Assembly (NCBI GenBank): GCA_036261615.1
Contig: DATAKK010000055.1
Coordinates: 13,623-77,622, forward strand
Length of the DNA: 64,000 nt
Direction of reading: 5' to 3'
Source: JAJYQH01 sp036261615
Lineage (GTDB): Bacteria; Actinomycetota; Actinomycetes; Propionibacteriales; Propionibacteriaceae
The position numbers were made by a program, and so were the translations under genes. The notes under the pieces were generated by a model that searched no databases, was not told where the DNA came from, and saw only the letters and a list, made by a program, of their open reading frames with translations. This document shows, piece after piece, positions 7,975-15,894 of the stretch; within the stretch, counting starts at the first letter, position 1, and every line of letters begins with the position of its first letter.

Positions 7975-8651
7975 CCACGGTGTCGGCCGAGGCGACGGCG
8001 CCCGCGTCCCCAGTGGGCGAGGCGACCGTGCGGAGGGTGGTGGCGATCAGCGCCGGCCACTCCGCCGTGTCCAGCACCGGCCGCCTGGCCGCCCTGCTCG
8101 CCGAGGCCGGTGCCGGCGAACTGCGCCTGCGCGGCGTCCGGTGCGAGACCGATCACCTGGAACTGCGCACCATCGCGGCGGACGTCGTCGCATCGCTCGT
8201 CGACGGGGTCGTCCGTCCCACGGTGTCGAACGCGATCGCGACCGTGCACGGAGCGGACGCCCTCGTCATCGTCACCCCGACGATCAACGCCTCGTTCTCG
8301 GGCCTGCTCAAGACGTTCCTCGACGTCCTACCACCCGACGCGCTGCGCAGCGTGCCCACCACCATCGCGGCGACGGGGGGCACCAGCCGGCACACGCTCA
8401 TGCTCGACCAGGCCCTCCGTCCGATGCTGGGCTACCAGCGGGCAGTCGTGCTGCCCTGCTGCCTGTACGTCACCGCCGAGGAATGGGACGGTCCGCGGCC
8501 CGGCCAGCAACTGGCGGCACGGATCGAGACCGCCGGCCGGGAACTCGCCGCCTTCGCCCTCCTCGACGCCGTGCCCGGCGTCAGGGCGCGGACAGGGGCA
8601 CCGTGGGCGAGTTCGCGAACGCCTGGATCGGCGTCATCGGAACCCCGTTGA
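7971..8651 (+). CDS. NAD(P)H-dependent FMN reductase (SsuE-like)
   Basis: A 226-aa flavodoxin-fold reductase. After a ~22-residue leader comes RVVAISAGHSAVSSTGRLA, matching the phosphate-binding start of the family. IVTPTINASFSGLLKTFLD and IAATGGTSRH are the other flavin-site loops. Such enzymes supply FMNH2 to two-component monooxygenases such as SsuD and DszC, so it is the natural partner of the acyl-CoA-dehydrogenase-fold enzyme at the start of the operon. Its last 71 nt overlap, tail to tail, the 3' end of the LCP gene on the other strand. The final ~25 residues are therefore likely a non-conserved tail. Confidence 0.82.
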   Translation: MTTVSAEATAPASPVGEATVRRVVAISAGHSAVSSTGRLAALLAEAGAGELRLRGVRCETDHLELRTIAADVVASLVDGVVRPTVSNAIATVHGADALVIVTPTINASFSGLLKTFLDVLPPDALRSVPTTIAATGGTSRHTLMLDQALRPMLGYQRAVVLPCCLYVTAEEWDGPRPGQQLAARIETAGRELAAFALLDAVPGVRARTGAPWASSRTPGSASSEPR

Positions 8652-10065
8652 TCGAGACCGTCGCCTGCTGGCTCACCGTGGCGCACCCGCCCGCGGACGC
8701 CGTCTGCTGAAAGTCACTGCCGGACGGGGCGACCGGGCTCGGGCTCGTCGACGTGGTCGTGGCCCGATGGGAGGACGCCGACGTGCTGCGGGACGTGGGG
8801 GCGGCTCCGGACGCCCGGCCGCTCGTCGTCCTGGACGCCTTCGTCCTGGCCGCCGTCGTCCTGGCCGCCGTCGGCGCGGTGCTCGCGGTGAGCGAGACGT
8901 CGTCGGCGATCTTCGTGAAGAGGGGTGCGGCTCCCGGCCCCGGCAGGACCACGTTGGGGTTGGCCGGGTCGGGAACCGTCGGCATGGTGAGGAAGGTCGT
9001 GCGACTGGTCGGGATCTTGGCCACCGTCACCGCGAGGCGGGCGAGGTCGGTGACGCTGGCGAGGCCGGTGTCGACCGTCACCGCGCTGGTCGCGGTGTTC
9101 GCCAGGTTGTACACCGTCACCGGGTTGAGCAGGGTGCCCGCGCTCTCGACTTTGCGCTGCACGGCGGCCAGGAACATGTGCTGGGCCACCGTGCGGCCGA
9201 TGTCGCCCCCGTCACCGAACCCGTGCCGCGTGCGGAGGAACTCGAGGGCGGACAGCCCGACGAGCGTGTGGGTTCCCTTGGTGAGCTTGAGGTGGGAGTA
9301 CGGGTCGTAGACGTTGTTGTTGACGCACACGCTCACACCGCCGATGGCGTCGGAGATCTGCACGACGCCCCCGAAGTCGACCATCACGACGTGGTCGATC
9401 GGCAGGTTGGTGAGGTCGTGCACCGCGGTGGCTGTGCAGGCCAGCCCGTACGCGAGGGTGCTGTTGATGCGGTCGACGTGCGGCGTCTCGGTGATGCCGT
9501 TGCCCGTGCACGAGGGCACCGTGATCATCGTGTCGCGAGGAATGCTGGTGACCGACATGTTGCTCCGGTCGGCGGAGATGTGCACGAGCATCTCCACGTC
9601 GGCGTTCGCCCCGACGGTCGACAGCTGCGCGCCGCCGCTCCCGGTCGCGTTCGCTTGTGAACAGTCGCCGCCGAGCTTGCAGTCGACCGACGTCGAGCGG
9701 GTGTCCGACCCGACGACAAGGACGTTGAGCGGCGTCCCCGCGGCCAGCGGGGACACGCCGGGTGTCGCACTGGCGGACGGCCGCTGGATCGCCTGCGGCA
9801 GGGCGATCGAGGTGAGGTTGCGGTTGAGATGACCGAAGACGAGGAAGCCCGCCACGGCAAGCACGGTGGCCAGGCCGACCACTGTGAGAAGCACGGCCAA
9901 CCGGCGTCCCCGCCGCCGCGTGCCGGTGCGTCGTGGGCCTGCGGACGCCGCCCCCGTCAGGGCTCGTCGCGGCGGCTGCTCCGGGCGACGGGGTCCCCGC
10001 GACGGCTGATGGTCCACGGGCACAGGGTAGGGAACGAAGCTGAGCGGACCCTGTGCCCGGCCCAT
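8581..10065 (-). CDS. LytR-CpsA-Psr (LCP) family protein
   Basis: A 494-aa membrane-anchored LCP protein. A Pro/Arg-rich cytoplasmic tail (about 1-50) precedes one transmembrane helix (LAVLLTVVGLATVLAVAGFLV). The extracellular LCP domain has the family landmarks LNVLVVGSDTRS, SIPRDTMI, RINSTLAYG and FLRTRHGFGDGGDIGR. LCP enzymes transfer lipid-linked glycopolymers onto peptidoglycan. The C-terminal ~100 residues are Ser/Thr/Ala low-complexity sequence with a Cys-containing end. The start at 10065 has AGAGGGAG just upstream; an in-frame GTG further up at 10128 is less likely. It is convergent with, and overlaps, the FMN reductase. Confidence 0.85.
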   Translation of the reverse strand: MGRAQGPLSFVPYPVPVDHQPSRGPRRPEQPPRRALTGAASAGPRRTGTRRRGRRLAVLLTVVGLATVLAVAGFLVFGHLNRNLTSIALPQAIQRPSASATPGVSPLAAGTPLNVLVVGSDTRSTSVDCKLGGDCSQANATGSGGAQLSTVGANADVEMLVHISADRSNMSVTSIPRDTMITVPSCTGNGITETPHVDRINSTLAYGLACTATAVHDLTNLPIDHVVMVDFGGVVQISDAIGGVSVCVNNNVYDPYSHLKLTKGTHTLVGLSALEFLRTRHGFGDGGDIGRTVAQHMFLAAVQRKVESAGTLLNPVTVYNLANTATSAVTVDTGLASVTDLARLAVTVAKIPTSRTTFLTMPTVPDPANPNVVLPGPGAAPLFTKIADDVSLTASTAPTAARTTAARTKASRTTSGRASGAAPTSRSTSASSHRATTTSTSPSPVAPSGSDFQQTASAGGCATVSQQATVSINGVPMTPIQAFANSPTVPLSAP

Positions 10066-10177
10066 GAGCTCCCTCTGCCCGTCGCCCGGGGCCGGTCGCC
10101 GACGGGTAGCCCCCACGACTGCGTGCATAGACTCTGGTTCGAGCCGGGCGACGGGAGCACTCTGTCATGGACGATCG

Positions 10178-10996
10178 ATGAGACTGGTTCTGCTGGCGAG
10201 CGGGCTGGTCGTCGTGCTCGCCGTCCCCTATCTCCTGCTCGCGCTGCGGCGTCGCGGCTGGGCGAAGTGGCGCACCGGGGTCTACCTCGCCTCCTGCGTC
10301 CTGCTCTGGTGGTGCCTCGCCGGGACGCCGGCCGCCCTGCGCCACCGCGACCCGGTGTGGGGCGTCATCGGCGTCGCGGTCGCCGACGTCCTCGTCGGCT
10401 TCGGCCTCGTCGTGGCGGCGCCGGTACGCCTCTGGGAGGAGACCCGCGGACGACGGGTCGGCTGGCTGCGCAACCCCCTCGTGCTGGCCCTCGGGTTCCC
10501 CCTCGTGAGCGCCACCCTCAACGGCGCGCTGCTCGTGGCCGCGTTCAGCACGTCATGGTTCACCCGCGCCCTGTCCGACGACACGAGCTGGACCTGGCTC
10601 CTCCTGGCATGCCTGCTCGGCGGCTTCGTCGCCAACCTCCAGTTGCTCTCGCCCGATCTCGTCCCGGCCTGGATCACGCCGGGCCCGCGGATGGTGCTGG
10701 CGCTGGCGGACGGCCTGCTGGACGAGCTCCCGGGGATCATCGTCATGGTCGTGACGAATCAGGTCTGGGGCGGCGTCCTCTGGATCACGGCCCAGCCCGT
10801 CGTGGTTCCGATGATGGCCCTCATCCTCCTCGACTGGTTCCGGCACGAGCGCAGTGCCGCGCAGCAGATCGACGCCACCCTCGACGCGATCGACGCGGCC
10901 GGTGGCAACACGACCACCCCGTGGTGGATGACGACCCCCGCGGACGCCGAGGGCTCCGGCGTGGGGCAGCACGGCCCGACGCCGTCCGGCGACTGA
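10178..10996 (+). CDS. Multi-pass membrane protein, CtaG-like (cytochrome oxidase assembly) candidate
   Basis: A 272-aa integral membrane protein with about seven hydrophobic helices and a short polar C-terminus. Segments such as NPLVLALGFPLVSATLN and GGFVANLQLLSPDLVP resemble the caa3_CtaG assembly family in order and spacing. The usual His residues of CtaG are largely absent, so the assignment is tentative. The start is ATG at 10178; an upstream in-frame extension looks non-coding. It is divergent from the LCP gene and lies before two secreted peptidase genes. No operon partner suggests a function. Confidence 0.45.
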   Translation: MRLVLLASGLVVVLAVPYLLLALRRRGWAKWRTGVYLASCVLLWWCLAGTPAALRHRDPVWGVIGVAVADVLVGFGLVVAAPVRLWEETRGRRVGWLRNPLVLALGFPLVSATLNGALLVAAFSTSWFTRALSDDTSWTWLLLACLLGGFVANLQLLSPDLVPAWITPGPRMVLALADGLLDELPGIIVMVVTNQVWGGVLWITAQPVVVPMMALILLDWFRHERSAAQQIDATLDAIDAAGGNTTTPWWMTTPADAEGSGVGQHGPTPSGD

Positions 10997-11061
10997 GGCT
11001 GCCGCGTCCCACAGGCCGAAACAGGGCGGATCCGCCCCTCGCGCCGGCGCGCACGGCCACT

Positions 11062-11067
11062 TACACT
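11062..11067 (+). promoter_or_regulatory. -10 box of first sedolisin gene
   Basis: TACACT lies 78 nt before the ATG. The second sedolisin gene has the same hexamer 74 nt before its start, and both share GATCGGAG as ribosome binding site. No clear -35 was seen. Confidence 0.45.
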
Positions 11068-11145
11068 CAGGGCACGCCGGTCTCCTCCGCCAGTCCTCGG
11101 GTCTCCGACGTCCCGTTCCCCACACTGATGATCGGAGGCACTCAC

Positions 11146-12294
11146 ATGCCGAAACGTGTGCTCACTCTGCTCGGCGCGGCGATGACCCTCACCGCTGCCG
11201 CGGTCGTCAACCAGACCCCGGCCTCCGCCGCTCCCCCGCCCTGGGCCGCGGTCCCGGTGTGTCCGGGGCCGGCGGCGCGAGGGACGGCCCGCTGCCACTC
11301 CTGGGTGGTGCCCCAGGCGACCTCGGGCACCCCGAGCGGCCTGTCGCCCGCGACCATCAAGAGCGTCTACGACTTCCCGACGGGGTCGACCGCCGGCCTG
11401 GACAAGACCATCGCCATCGTCGACGCGTACAACGACCCCACCGCCGCCAACGATTTGTCGGTGTTCAGCTCCGAGTTCGGCCTGCCCCCCTGCACGACGG
11501 CGTCCGGATGCTTCACGATCGTGAACCAGCAGGGCGGCAGCAAGCTGCCGCGGGCCAACGCCGGATGGGCCCTGGAGATCTCGCTCGACATCGAGTGGGC
11601 CCACGCCATCGCCCCCGGCGCGAAGATCCTGCTCGTCGAGGCCAAGTCCGCCAACTTCAGCGACCTCACCACGGCCGAGGCCTACGCCAACACGCACGCG
11701 GGCTACGTGAGCAACAGCTGGGGCGGCAGCGAGTTCTCCGGGGAGTCGAGCTACGACTCGTACTTCAGCCACAGCGGCGTGAGCACCTTCGTCGCGGCCG
11801 GCGATGCCGGCCTTCCCGCCGAGTACCCGTCGAGCTCACCCAACGTGATCTCGGTGGGCGGCACCACCCTCACCTTCAGCCACGGCACCTTCTCCTCGGA
11901 GACGGGATGGTCGAAGGGTGGGGGCGGCTGCAGCAGCTACGAGAAGGCGACCTCGGCCCAGAGCGGCTTCGCCGAATACCCCCAGGCGAACTGCGGGGGC
12001 TACCGGGCGACGCCCGACGTCGCGCTGGACGCCGATCCCCAGTCCGGGGTCTCGGTGTACGACAGCACCAAGTACCAGGGACGCAGCGGCTGGTCGGTCG
12101 TCGGCGGAACCTCGGCGTCGACCCCGATGTGGGCCGCCCGGAGCGCCGACTCCGGCATGGTCGTCGACGCGGCCGCGGTCTACGGCTCGGCGATCAACTA
12201 TCGCGACATCCAGAGCGGCAACAACGGCGCCCCCTGCCTCGTCGGGTTCGACCTCTGCAGCGGCCGCGGATCGTGGGTGGGAACCAAGCCCTGA
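11146..12294 (+). CDS. Secreted S53 (sedolisin-type) serine-carboxyl peptidase, copy 1
   Basis: A 382-aa exported protein with a Sec signal ending near ASA-AP (residue 29). The catalytic set of family S53 can be read directly: Glu144 and Asp148 (ALEISLDIEWAH), Asp220 (VAAGDAG) and Ser323 in GGTSASTP. The C-terminus (YRDIQSGNNG...GFDLCSGRGSWVG) matches the calcium-site layout. There is no large N-terminal activation domain; only about 35 residues with two Cys separate the signal from the catalytic core. Sedolisins are acid-active secreted endopeptidases. GGAGG stands 7 nt before the ATG. The closest relative is the gene immediately downstream, showing tandem duplication. Confidence 0.85.
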   Translation: MPKRVLTLLGAAMTLTAAAVVNQTPASAAPPPWAAVPVCPGPAARGTARCHSWVVPQATSGTPSGLSPATIKSVYDFPTGSTAGLDKTIAIVDAYNDPTAANDLSVFSSEFGLPPCTTASGCFTIVNQQGGSKLPRANAGWALEISLDIEWAHAIAPGAKILLVEAKSANFSDLTTAEAYANTHAGYVSNSWGGSEFSGESSYDSYFSHSGVSTFVAAGDAGLPAEYPSSSPNVISVGGTTLTFSHGTFSSETGWSKGGGGCSSYEKATSAQSGFAEYPQANCGGYRATPDVALDADPQSGVSVYDSTKYQGRSGWSVVGGTSASTPMWAARSADSGMVVDAAAVYGSAINYRDIQSGNNGAPCLVGFDLCSGRGSWVGTKP

Positions 12295-12358
12295 CACCCG
12301 TCGGCTCGGGCAGCCATTTCGGCCGGACTGCCCCCTGATTGCCTCACAAAGTCGGCCG

Positions 12359-12396
12359 ATTCGGGGAGCGGAACCTTCAGGTTCCGCTCCCCGAAT
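12359..12396 (+). terminator. Strong hairpin terminator after the first sedolisin gene
   Basis: A perfect 17-bp stem (5' arm from ATTCGGGGAGCGGAACC, 12359-12375) closes a 4-nt loop TTCA with its complement at 12380-12396. It lies 64 nt after the stop. The following T-tract is short (TT), as in many actinobacterial terminators. Confidence 0.75.
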
Positions 12397-12754
12397 TGCG
12401 TCTGCCACGGAGACGAATTCTTGGCGCTTCCTGAATGAGACGAAGCGCCGAATTATGCGTCATTTCACGTCTTCGAATTGCCACGCTGCGCGGCGTCGTC
12501 CCCTGTCATCAGGCGCTGAACTGCTCGTTTGCGGCGCCGCGCGCCGTCCGCGTGACCGCCTGGAAATCGCCCAGCAGACCATATTTCTCATCCAAACCTG
12601 AACGCCACTCAGAATCTCAACCCACGGTTGAGGTCTTGTCCCACCCTGCCCTCCTCCTCCCAATTCTCCGCCGATACACTCATCCAGCGCCGGAATGATT
12701 CGCGTTGTCATACCGGTTTTGCACATCCCCCAACAACACGATCGGAGAATCATC
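12397..12754 (+). other. Spacer between the two sedolisin genes with a second hairpin and a promoter
   Basis: About 360 nt, noticeably less GC-rich than the flanking genes. It holds an inverted repeat at 12416-12454: AATTC plus GGCGCTTC (12423-12430) pair with GAAGCGCC (12442-12449) plus GAATT, with a TT bulge. It also holds the -10 box TACACT (12675-12680) for the downstream gene. No convincing ORF was found. Confidence 0.55.
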
Positions 12755-13930
12755 GTGGCCAAACGCACACTCACAATTCTCGGGGCGGTGATGGCCCTCG
12801 CCGCGGCAGGGCTCGCCACCGAGAGCCCGGCATCGGCAGCCCCTCCCCCGTGGGCCGCCGTTCCGGCCTGTCCCGGCCCGGCGGCGAAGGGCACCGTCCG
12901 GTGCCACGCCTGGGTCCTCCCGCACGCCAAGAAGAGCGGCGGCTCGTCGAAGCACTCCGGGAACACCGGCACGACCATTGGTGGACTGTCCCCCGCCACC
13001 ATCAAGACCGCCTACAACTTCCCGACCAGCCTGACGGCCGGCGCGGGCCAGACGATCGCGATCGTCGACGCCTACGACGCCCCCAACGCGGAGAAGGACC
13101 TCGCCACCTTCAGCACCCAGTGGGGGCTGCCCCAGTGCACCACGAGGAACGGCTGCTTCACCAAGGTGAACCAGGCCGGTGGCGCAGCCCTTCCGAGCGC
13201 CGACTCGCGCTGGGCGCTGGAGATCTCGCTCGACATCCAGTGGGCTCACGCCATCGCCCCCGGGGCAAAGATCCTCCTGGTCGAAGCGAACTCGAGCGGG
13301 TTCGGCGACCTCAACACCGCCGAGGACTACGCCAATCAGCACGCGCTGTACGTGAGCAACAGCTGGGGCGGCGGCGAGTTCAGCGGCGAGTCGACCAACG
13401 ACGCCCACTACGGTCCCGGGAACGTCAGCGCGTTCGTCGCCTCCGGCGACGGCGGCTACGGCGCCGAGTACCCCTCCGCCTCGCCCAACGTCATCTCGGT
13501 CGGCGGCACGACGCTCGGCCACACCAGCACGGGCTACCTCGACTACGGGTGGACCGGGAGTGGCGGCGGGTGCAGCGCCTCCGAGAGGGCGACCTCGGCC
13601 CAGGCGGCGTTCGGCGGCTACGCGCAGGCAAACTGCGGCGGGATGCGGGCGACGCCCGACCTCGCCCTCGACGCCGACCCCAACAGCGGCGTGGCGGTGT
13701 ACGACAGCACGCCGTACAACGGCCAGAGCGGATGGTTCGTCGTCGGCGGCACCTCGGCGAGCACCCCGATGGTCGCGGCCCGCGCCGCGATCACCGGACA
13801 GCCGGTCAAGCCAGCCACCGTGTACGGCACCTCGATCTCGTTCCGCGACGTGACCCAGGGAAGCAACAACGGTGCGAGCTGCCTGCCCGGCTACGACCTG
13901 GTCACCGGGCGGGGAGCCTGGATCGGGTGA
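12755..13930 (+). CDS. Secreted S53 (sedolisin-type) serine-carboxyl peptidase, copy 2
   Basis: A 391-aa paralogue of the preceding peptidase, similar along its whole length. It has a signal peptide to about residue 29. The catalytic residues are intact: Glu156 and Asp160 (ALEISLDIQWAH), Asp232 (VASGDGG) and Ser334 (GGTSASTP). The C-terminal calcium-loop pattern is FRDVTQGSNNG...GYDLVTGRGAWIG. It differs from copy 1 by a Lys/Ser/Gly insert around residues 58-75 and a different surface segment near residues 210-225. GTG at 12755 with CGGAGA upstream is the likely start. Distinct substrate range or pH optimum between the copies is possible but unproven. Confidence 0.85.
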   Translation: MAKRTLTILGAVMALAAAGLATESPASAAPPPWAAVPACPGPAAKGTVRCHAWVLPHAKKSGGSSKHSGNTGTTIGGLSPATIKTAYNFPTSLTAGAGQTIAIVDAYDAPNAEKDLATFSTQWGLPQCTTRNGCFTKVNQAGGAALPSADSRWALEISLDIQWAHAIAPGAKILLVEANSSGFGDLNTAEDYANQHALYVSNSWGGGEFSGESTNDAHYGPGNVSAFVASGDGGYGAEYPSASPNVISVGGTTLGHTSTGYLDYGWTGSGGGCSASERATSAQAAFGGYAQANCGGMRATPDLALDADPNSGVAVYDSTPYNGQSGWFVVGGTSASTPMVAARAAITGQPVKPATVYGTSISFRDVTQGSNNGASCLPGYDLVTGRGAWIG

Positions 13931-13936
13931 CACCGG

Positions 13937-13995
13937 CCGCTCACTGAGCGGTCTCCTCATTGATCGGCGCGCTGCCCGGCAGTCCGGGCAGCGCG
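13937..13995. terminator. Two stacked hairpins between convergent sedolisin and dinB genes
   Basis: CCGCTC-ACT-GAGCGG (13937-13951) overlaps the dinB stop. A perfect 12-bp stem, CGCGCTGCCCGG-CAGT-CCGGGCAGCGCG (13968-13995), lies inside the last codons of dinB. With only 10 nt between the convergent genes, these hairpins probably stop transcription from both sides. Confidence 0.6.
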
Positions 13996-15296
13996 TCCGG
14001 TCGTTTCAGGGCCGGATCGTCGTCCGCGAAGCTGCGCACCGGGCCCACGCCCGTCGACCTCGTCTCGAAGCGCACGGTGACCCTCCCGTGTCCCGCGCCC
14101 CACACCCACCCGCGTCCCCACGCGTCGTGCTCGACGTCCTGACCGGGGAGCCAGCCGGCCACCGGACGCCGCACGACCTCGGGCTCGGTCGTCGAACGCA
14201 CCAGCCCGTGGTCAGCGGCGTCGGGGCCGACGTCGAACAGTTCCTCCTGGGCCGCCACGACGAAGTTCGAGACCCCGACCCCGAGCAGGCGGACCCCCCG
14301 GTGCAGGTCGAGCCCGTCCAGCAGTTCCACGGCGACCCGGCCGATGCGTTCCCCCGAGTCGGTGCCACCCGACAGCGTCCGCGACCGGGTCCAGGTGACG
14401 AAGTCGGCGGTGCGGAGCTTGATCGAGATCGTGCGGGCGAACAGGCCTGCCCGGACGAGGCGTCCGGCGACGACGGCGGCGTCCCTCACGGCGACGGCGT
14501 CCAGGGCGGCCCGGTCGGTGAGATCGGTCTCGAAGGTGTCCTCGACCGAGATCGACTTGGTCTCGCGCTCGGAGACGACCGGGCGGTCGTCGACGCCGAG
14601 CGCCAGATCGTGCAGGGTGGCCCCCCACGACCCCACCTCGCGGGTCAGTTCGGCCGCCGACAGCCGGGTGACGTCGTCGACCGTGCGGACGCCGAGCCGC
14701 GCCAGTTTGTCCATGGTCGCCGGCCCGATCCCTGGGATCGCGCGGGCGGGCAGCGGTGCGACGGTGGCCCGCTCGGTGCCCGGCTCGACCACCCGCAGCC
14801 CGTCGGGCTTGGCGAGCTCGGAGGCGACCTTCGCGATGAACTTGCTCGACCCCATGCCGACCGACGCCGTCAGCCCGCCGGTGAGCCGTGCCACGTCGGA
14901 GCGCAGCCGCTCGCCCAGGTCGGCGAGGTCGCGCAGCGACGAGCAGTCGACGCCGGTGGAGGCGAGGTCGACGAACGCCTCGTCGATGCTCAGTTGCTCG
15001 ACCAGCGGGGACAGCTCGCGCAGCAGGCCCATGACGATGCGGCTCGACTGCCGGTAGGCGTCGAACCGGCCGGCGAGGTAGGCGGCGTGCGGCGCAAGCC
15101 GTCGCGCCTCCGACGTGGGCATGGCCGACCGGACGCCGAACGCCCGCGCTTCGTAGGAGGCCGTGGACACGACCCCCCGGCCGCCGACGCCGCCGACGAC
15201 GACCGGTCGTCCCCGCAGCGACGGCTTGTCCCGCTGCTCGACGGAGGCGAAGAAGGCGTCCAGGTCGAGGTGCAGCACGCTCGCGGTCGTGCGCAC
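13941..15296 (-). CDS. dinB: DNA polymerase IV (Y-family translesion polymerase)
   Basis: A 451-aa error-prone polymerase. The first catalytic motif LHLDLDAFFASVE starts near residue 8 and the second, LSIDEAFVDL, follows about 100 residues later. The thumb/HhH region PGIGPATMDKLARLGV and the little-finger domain come next. The last ~100 residues carry the conserved actinobacterial tail (GRGWVWGAGHGRVTVRFETR). GTG at 15296 lies 4 nt after the folA stop, so dinB is the last gene of murI-rph-rdgB-thyA-folA-dinB. An upstream in-frame extension overlapping folA is rejected as the start because homology begins after residue 5. Confidence 0.92.
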   Translation of the reverse strand: MRTTASVLHLDLDAFFASVEQRDKPSLRGRPVVVGGVGGRGVVSTASYEARAFGVRSAMPTSEARRLAPHAAYLAGRFDAYRQSSRIVMGLLRELSPLVEQLSIDEAFVDLASTGVDCSSLRDLADLGERLRSDVARLTGGLTASVGMGSSKFIAKVASELAKPDGLRVVEPGTERATVAPLPARAIPGIGPATMDKLARLGVRTVDDVTRLSAAELTREVGSWGATLHDLALGVDDRPVVSERETKSISVEDTFETDLTDRAALDAVAVRDAAVVAGRLVRAGLFARTISIKLRTADFVTWTRSRTLSGGTDSGERIGRVAVELLDGLDLHRGVRLLGVGVSNFVVAAQEELFDVGPDAADHGLVRSTTEPEVVRRPVAGWLPGQDVEHDAWGRGWVWGAGHGRVTVRFETRSTGVGPVRSFADDDPALKRPDALPGLPGSAPINEETAQ

Positions 15297-15300
15297 GGCG

Positions 15301-15885
15301 TCACGGCCCTGTCGGCGCCGGCAGCCCGGCGACCCCGTCGAGAGGCAGGCCCGGGGGTCGGAGAGCCGACTCGTACCGGGCGGTGGTGAATCCGGGGAAC
15401 CGCTCACGGTGCACGAGGTGCCATCGCTCGGGGTCGATCTCCGGGAAGAAGGTGTCGCCCTGGGGCTCCGCCGGCACCTCGGTGATCTCCAGCGCCGTCA
15501 CCATCGGCATCGCCTCACGGTAGACGGCTCCGCCTCCGGCGACCCAGCAGATGCCGTCCGGCTCGAGCTCCCGGGCCACGGCGAGCGCCTCGGGCACCGA
15601 TCCCGCGCGCACGACGAGGGTCGCGTCGTCGAACCTCCACCGCCCCGGCGACCTGGGCTCCGGGGCCTCCCGCGGAGCCCAGTCGGACGCGCGGGTCACC
15701 ACCACGCTCGTGCGCCCGGGCAGGGGGCGTCCGATGCTGTCGAAGGTGGCGCGACCCATGACGACCACGTGGCCGGTGGTGAGCCGCCGGAACCGCCGGA
15801 AGTCCTCGGGCAGCCGCCAGGGAATGGTCCCCGCCTGCCCGATGACGCCGTTGCGGGCGACGGCGGCGATCGCGATGACCTGCAC
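15301..15885 (-). CDS. folA: Dihydrofolate reductase
   Basis: A 194-aa enzyme reducing dihydrofolate with NADPH to regenerate the folate consumed by ThyA. The N-terminus AAVARNGVIGQAGTIPWRLPEDF contains the substrate Asp/Glu position (PEDF) and Trp. VVVMGRATFDSIGRPLPGR and the cofactor loop CWVAGGGAVYREAM are typical. It is slightly longer than the ~160-aa norm because of an inserted loop (around residues 65-80, WAPREAPEPRSPGRW) and a Pro-rich tail. It sits 9 nt after thyA. Confidence 0.95.
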   Translation of the reverse strand: MQVIAIAAVARNGVIGQAGTIPWRLPEDFRRFRRLTTGHVVVMGRATFDSIGRPLPGRTSVVVTRASDWAPREAPEPRSPGRWRFDDATLVVRAGSVPEALAVARELEPDGICWVAGGGAVYREAMPMVTALEITEVPAEPQGDTFFPEIDPERWHLVHRERFPGFTTARYESALRPPGLPLDGVAGLPAPTGP

Positions 15886-15894
15886 GGCGTCCCC

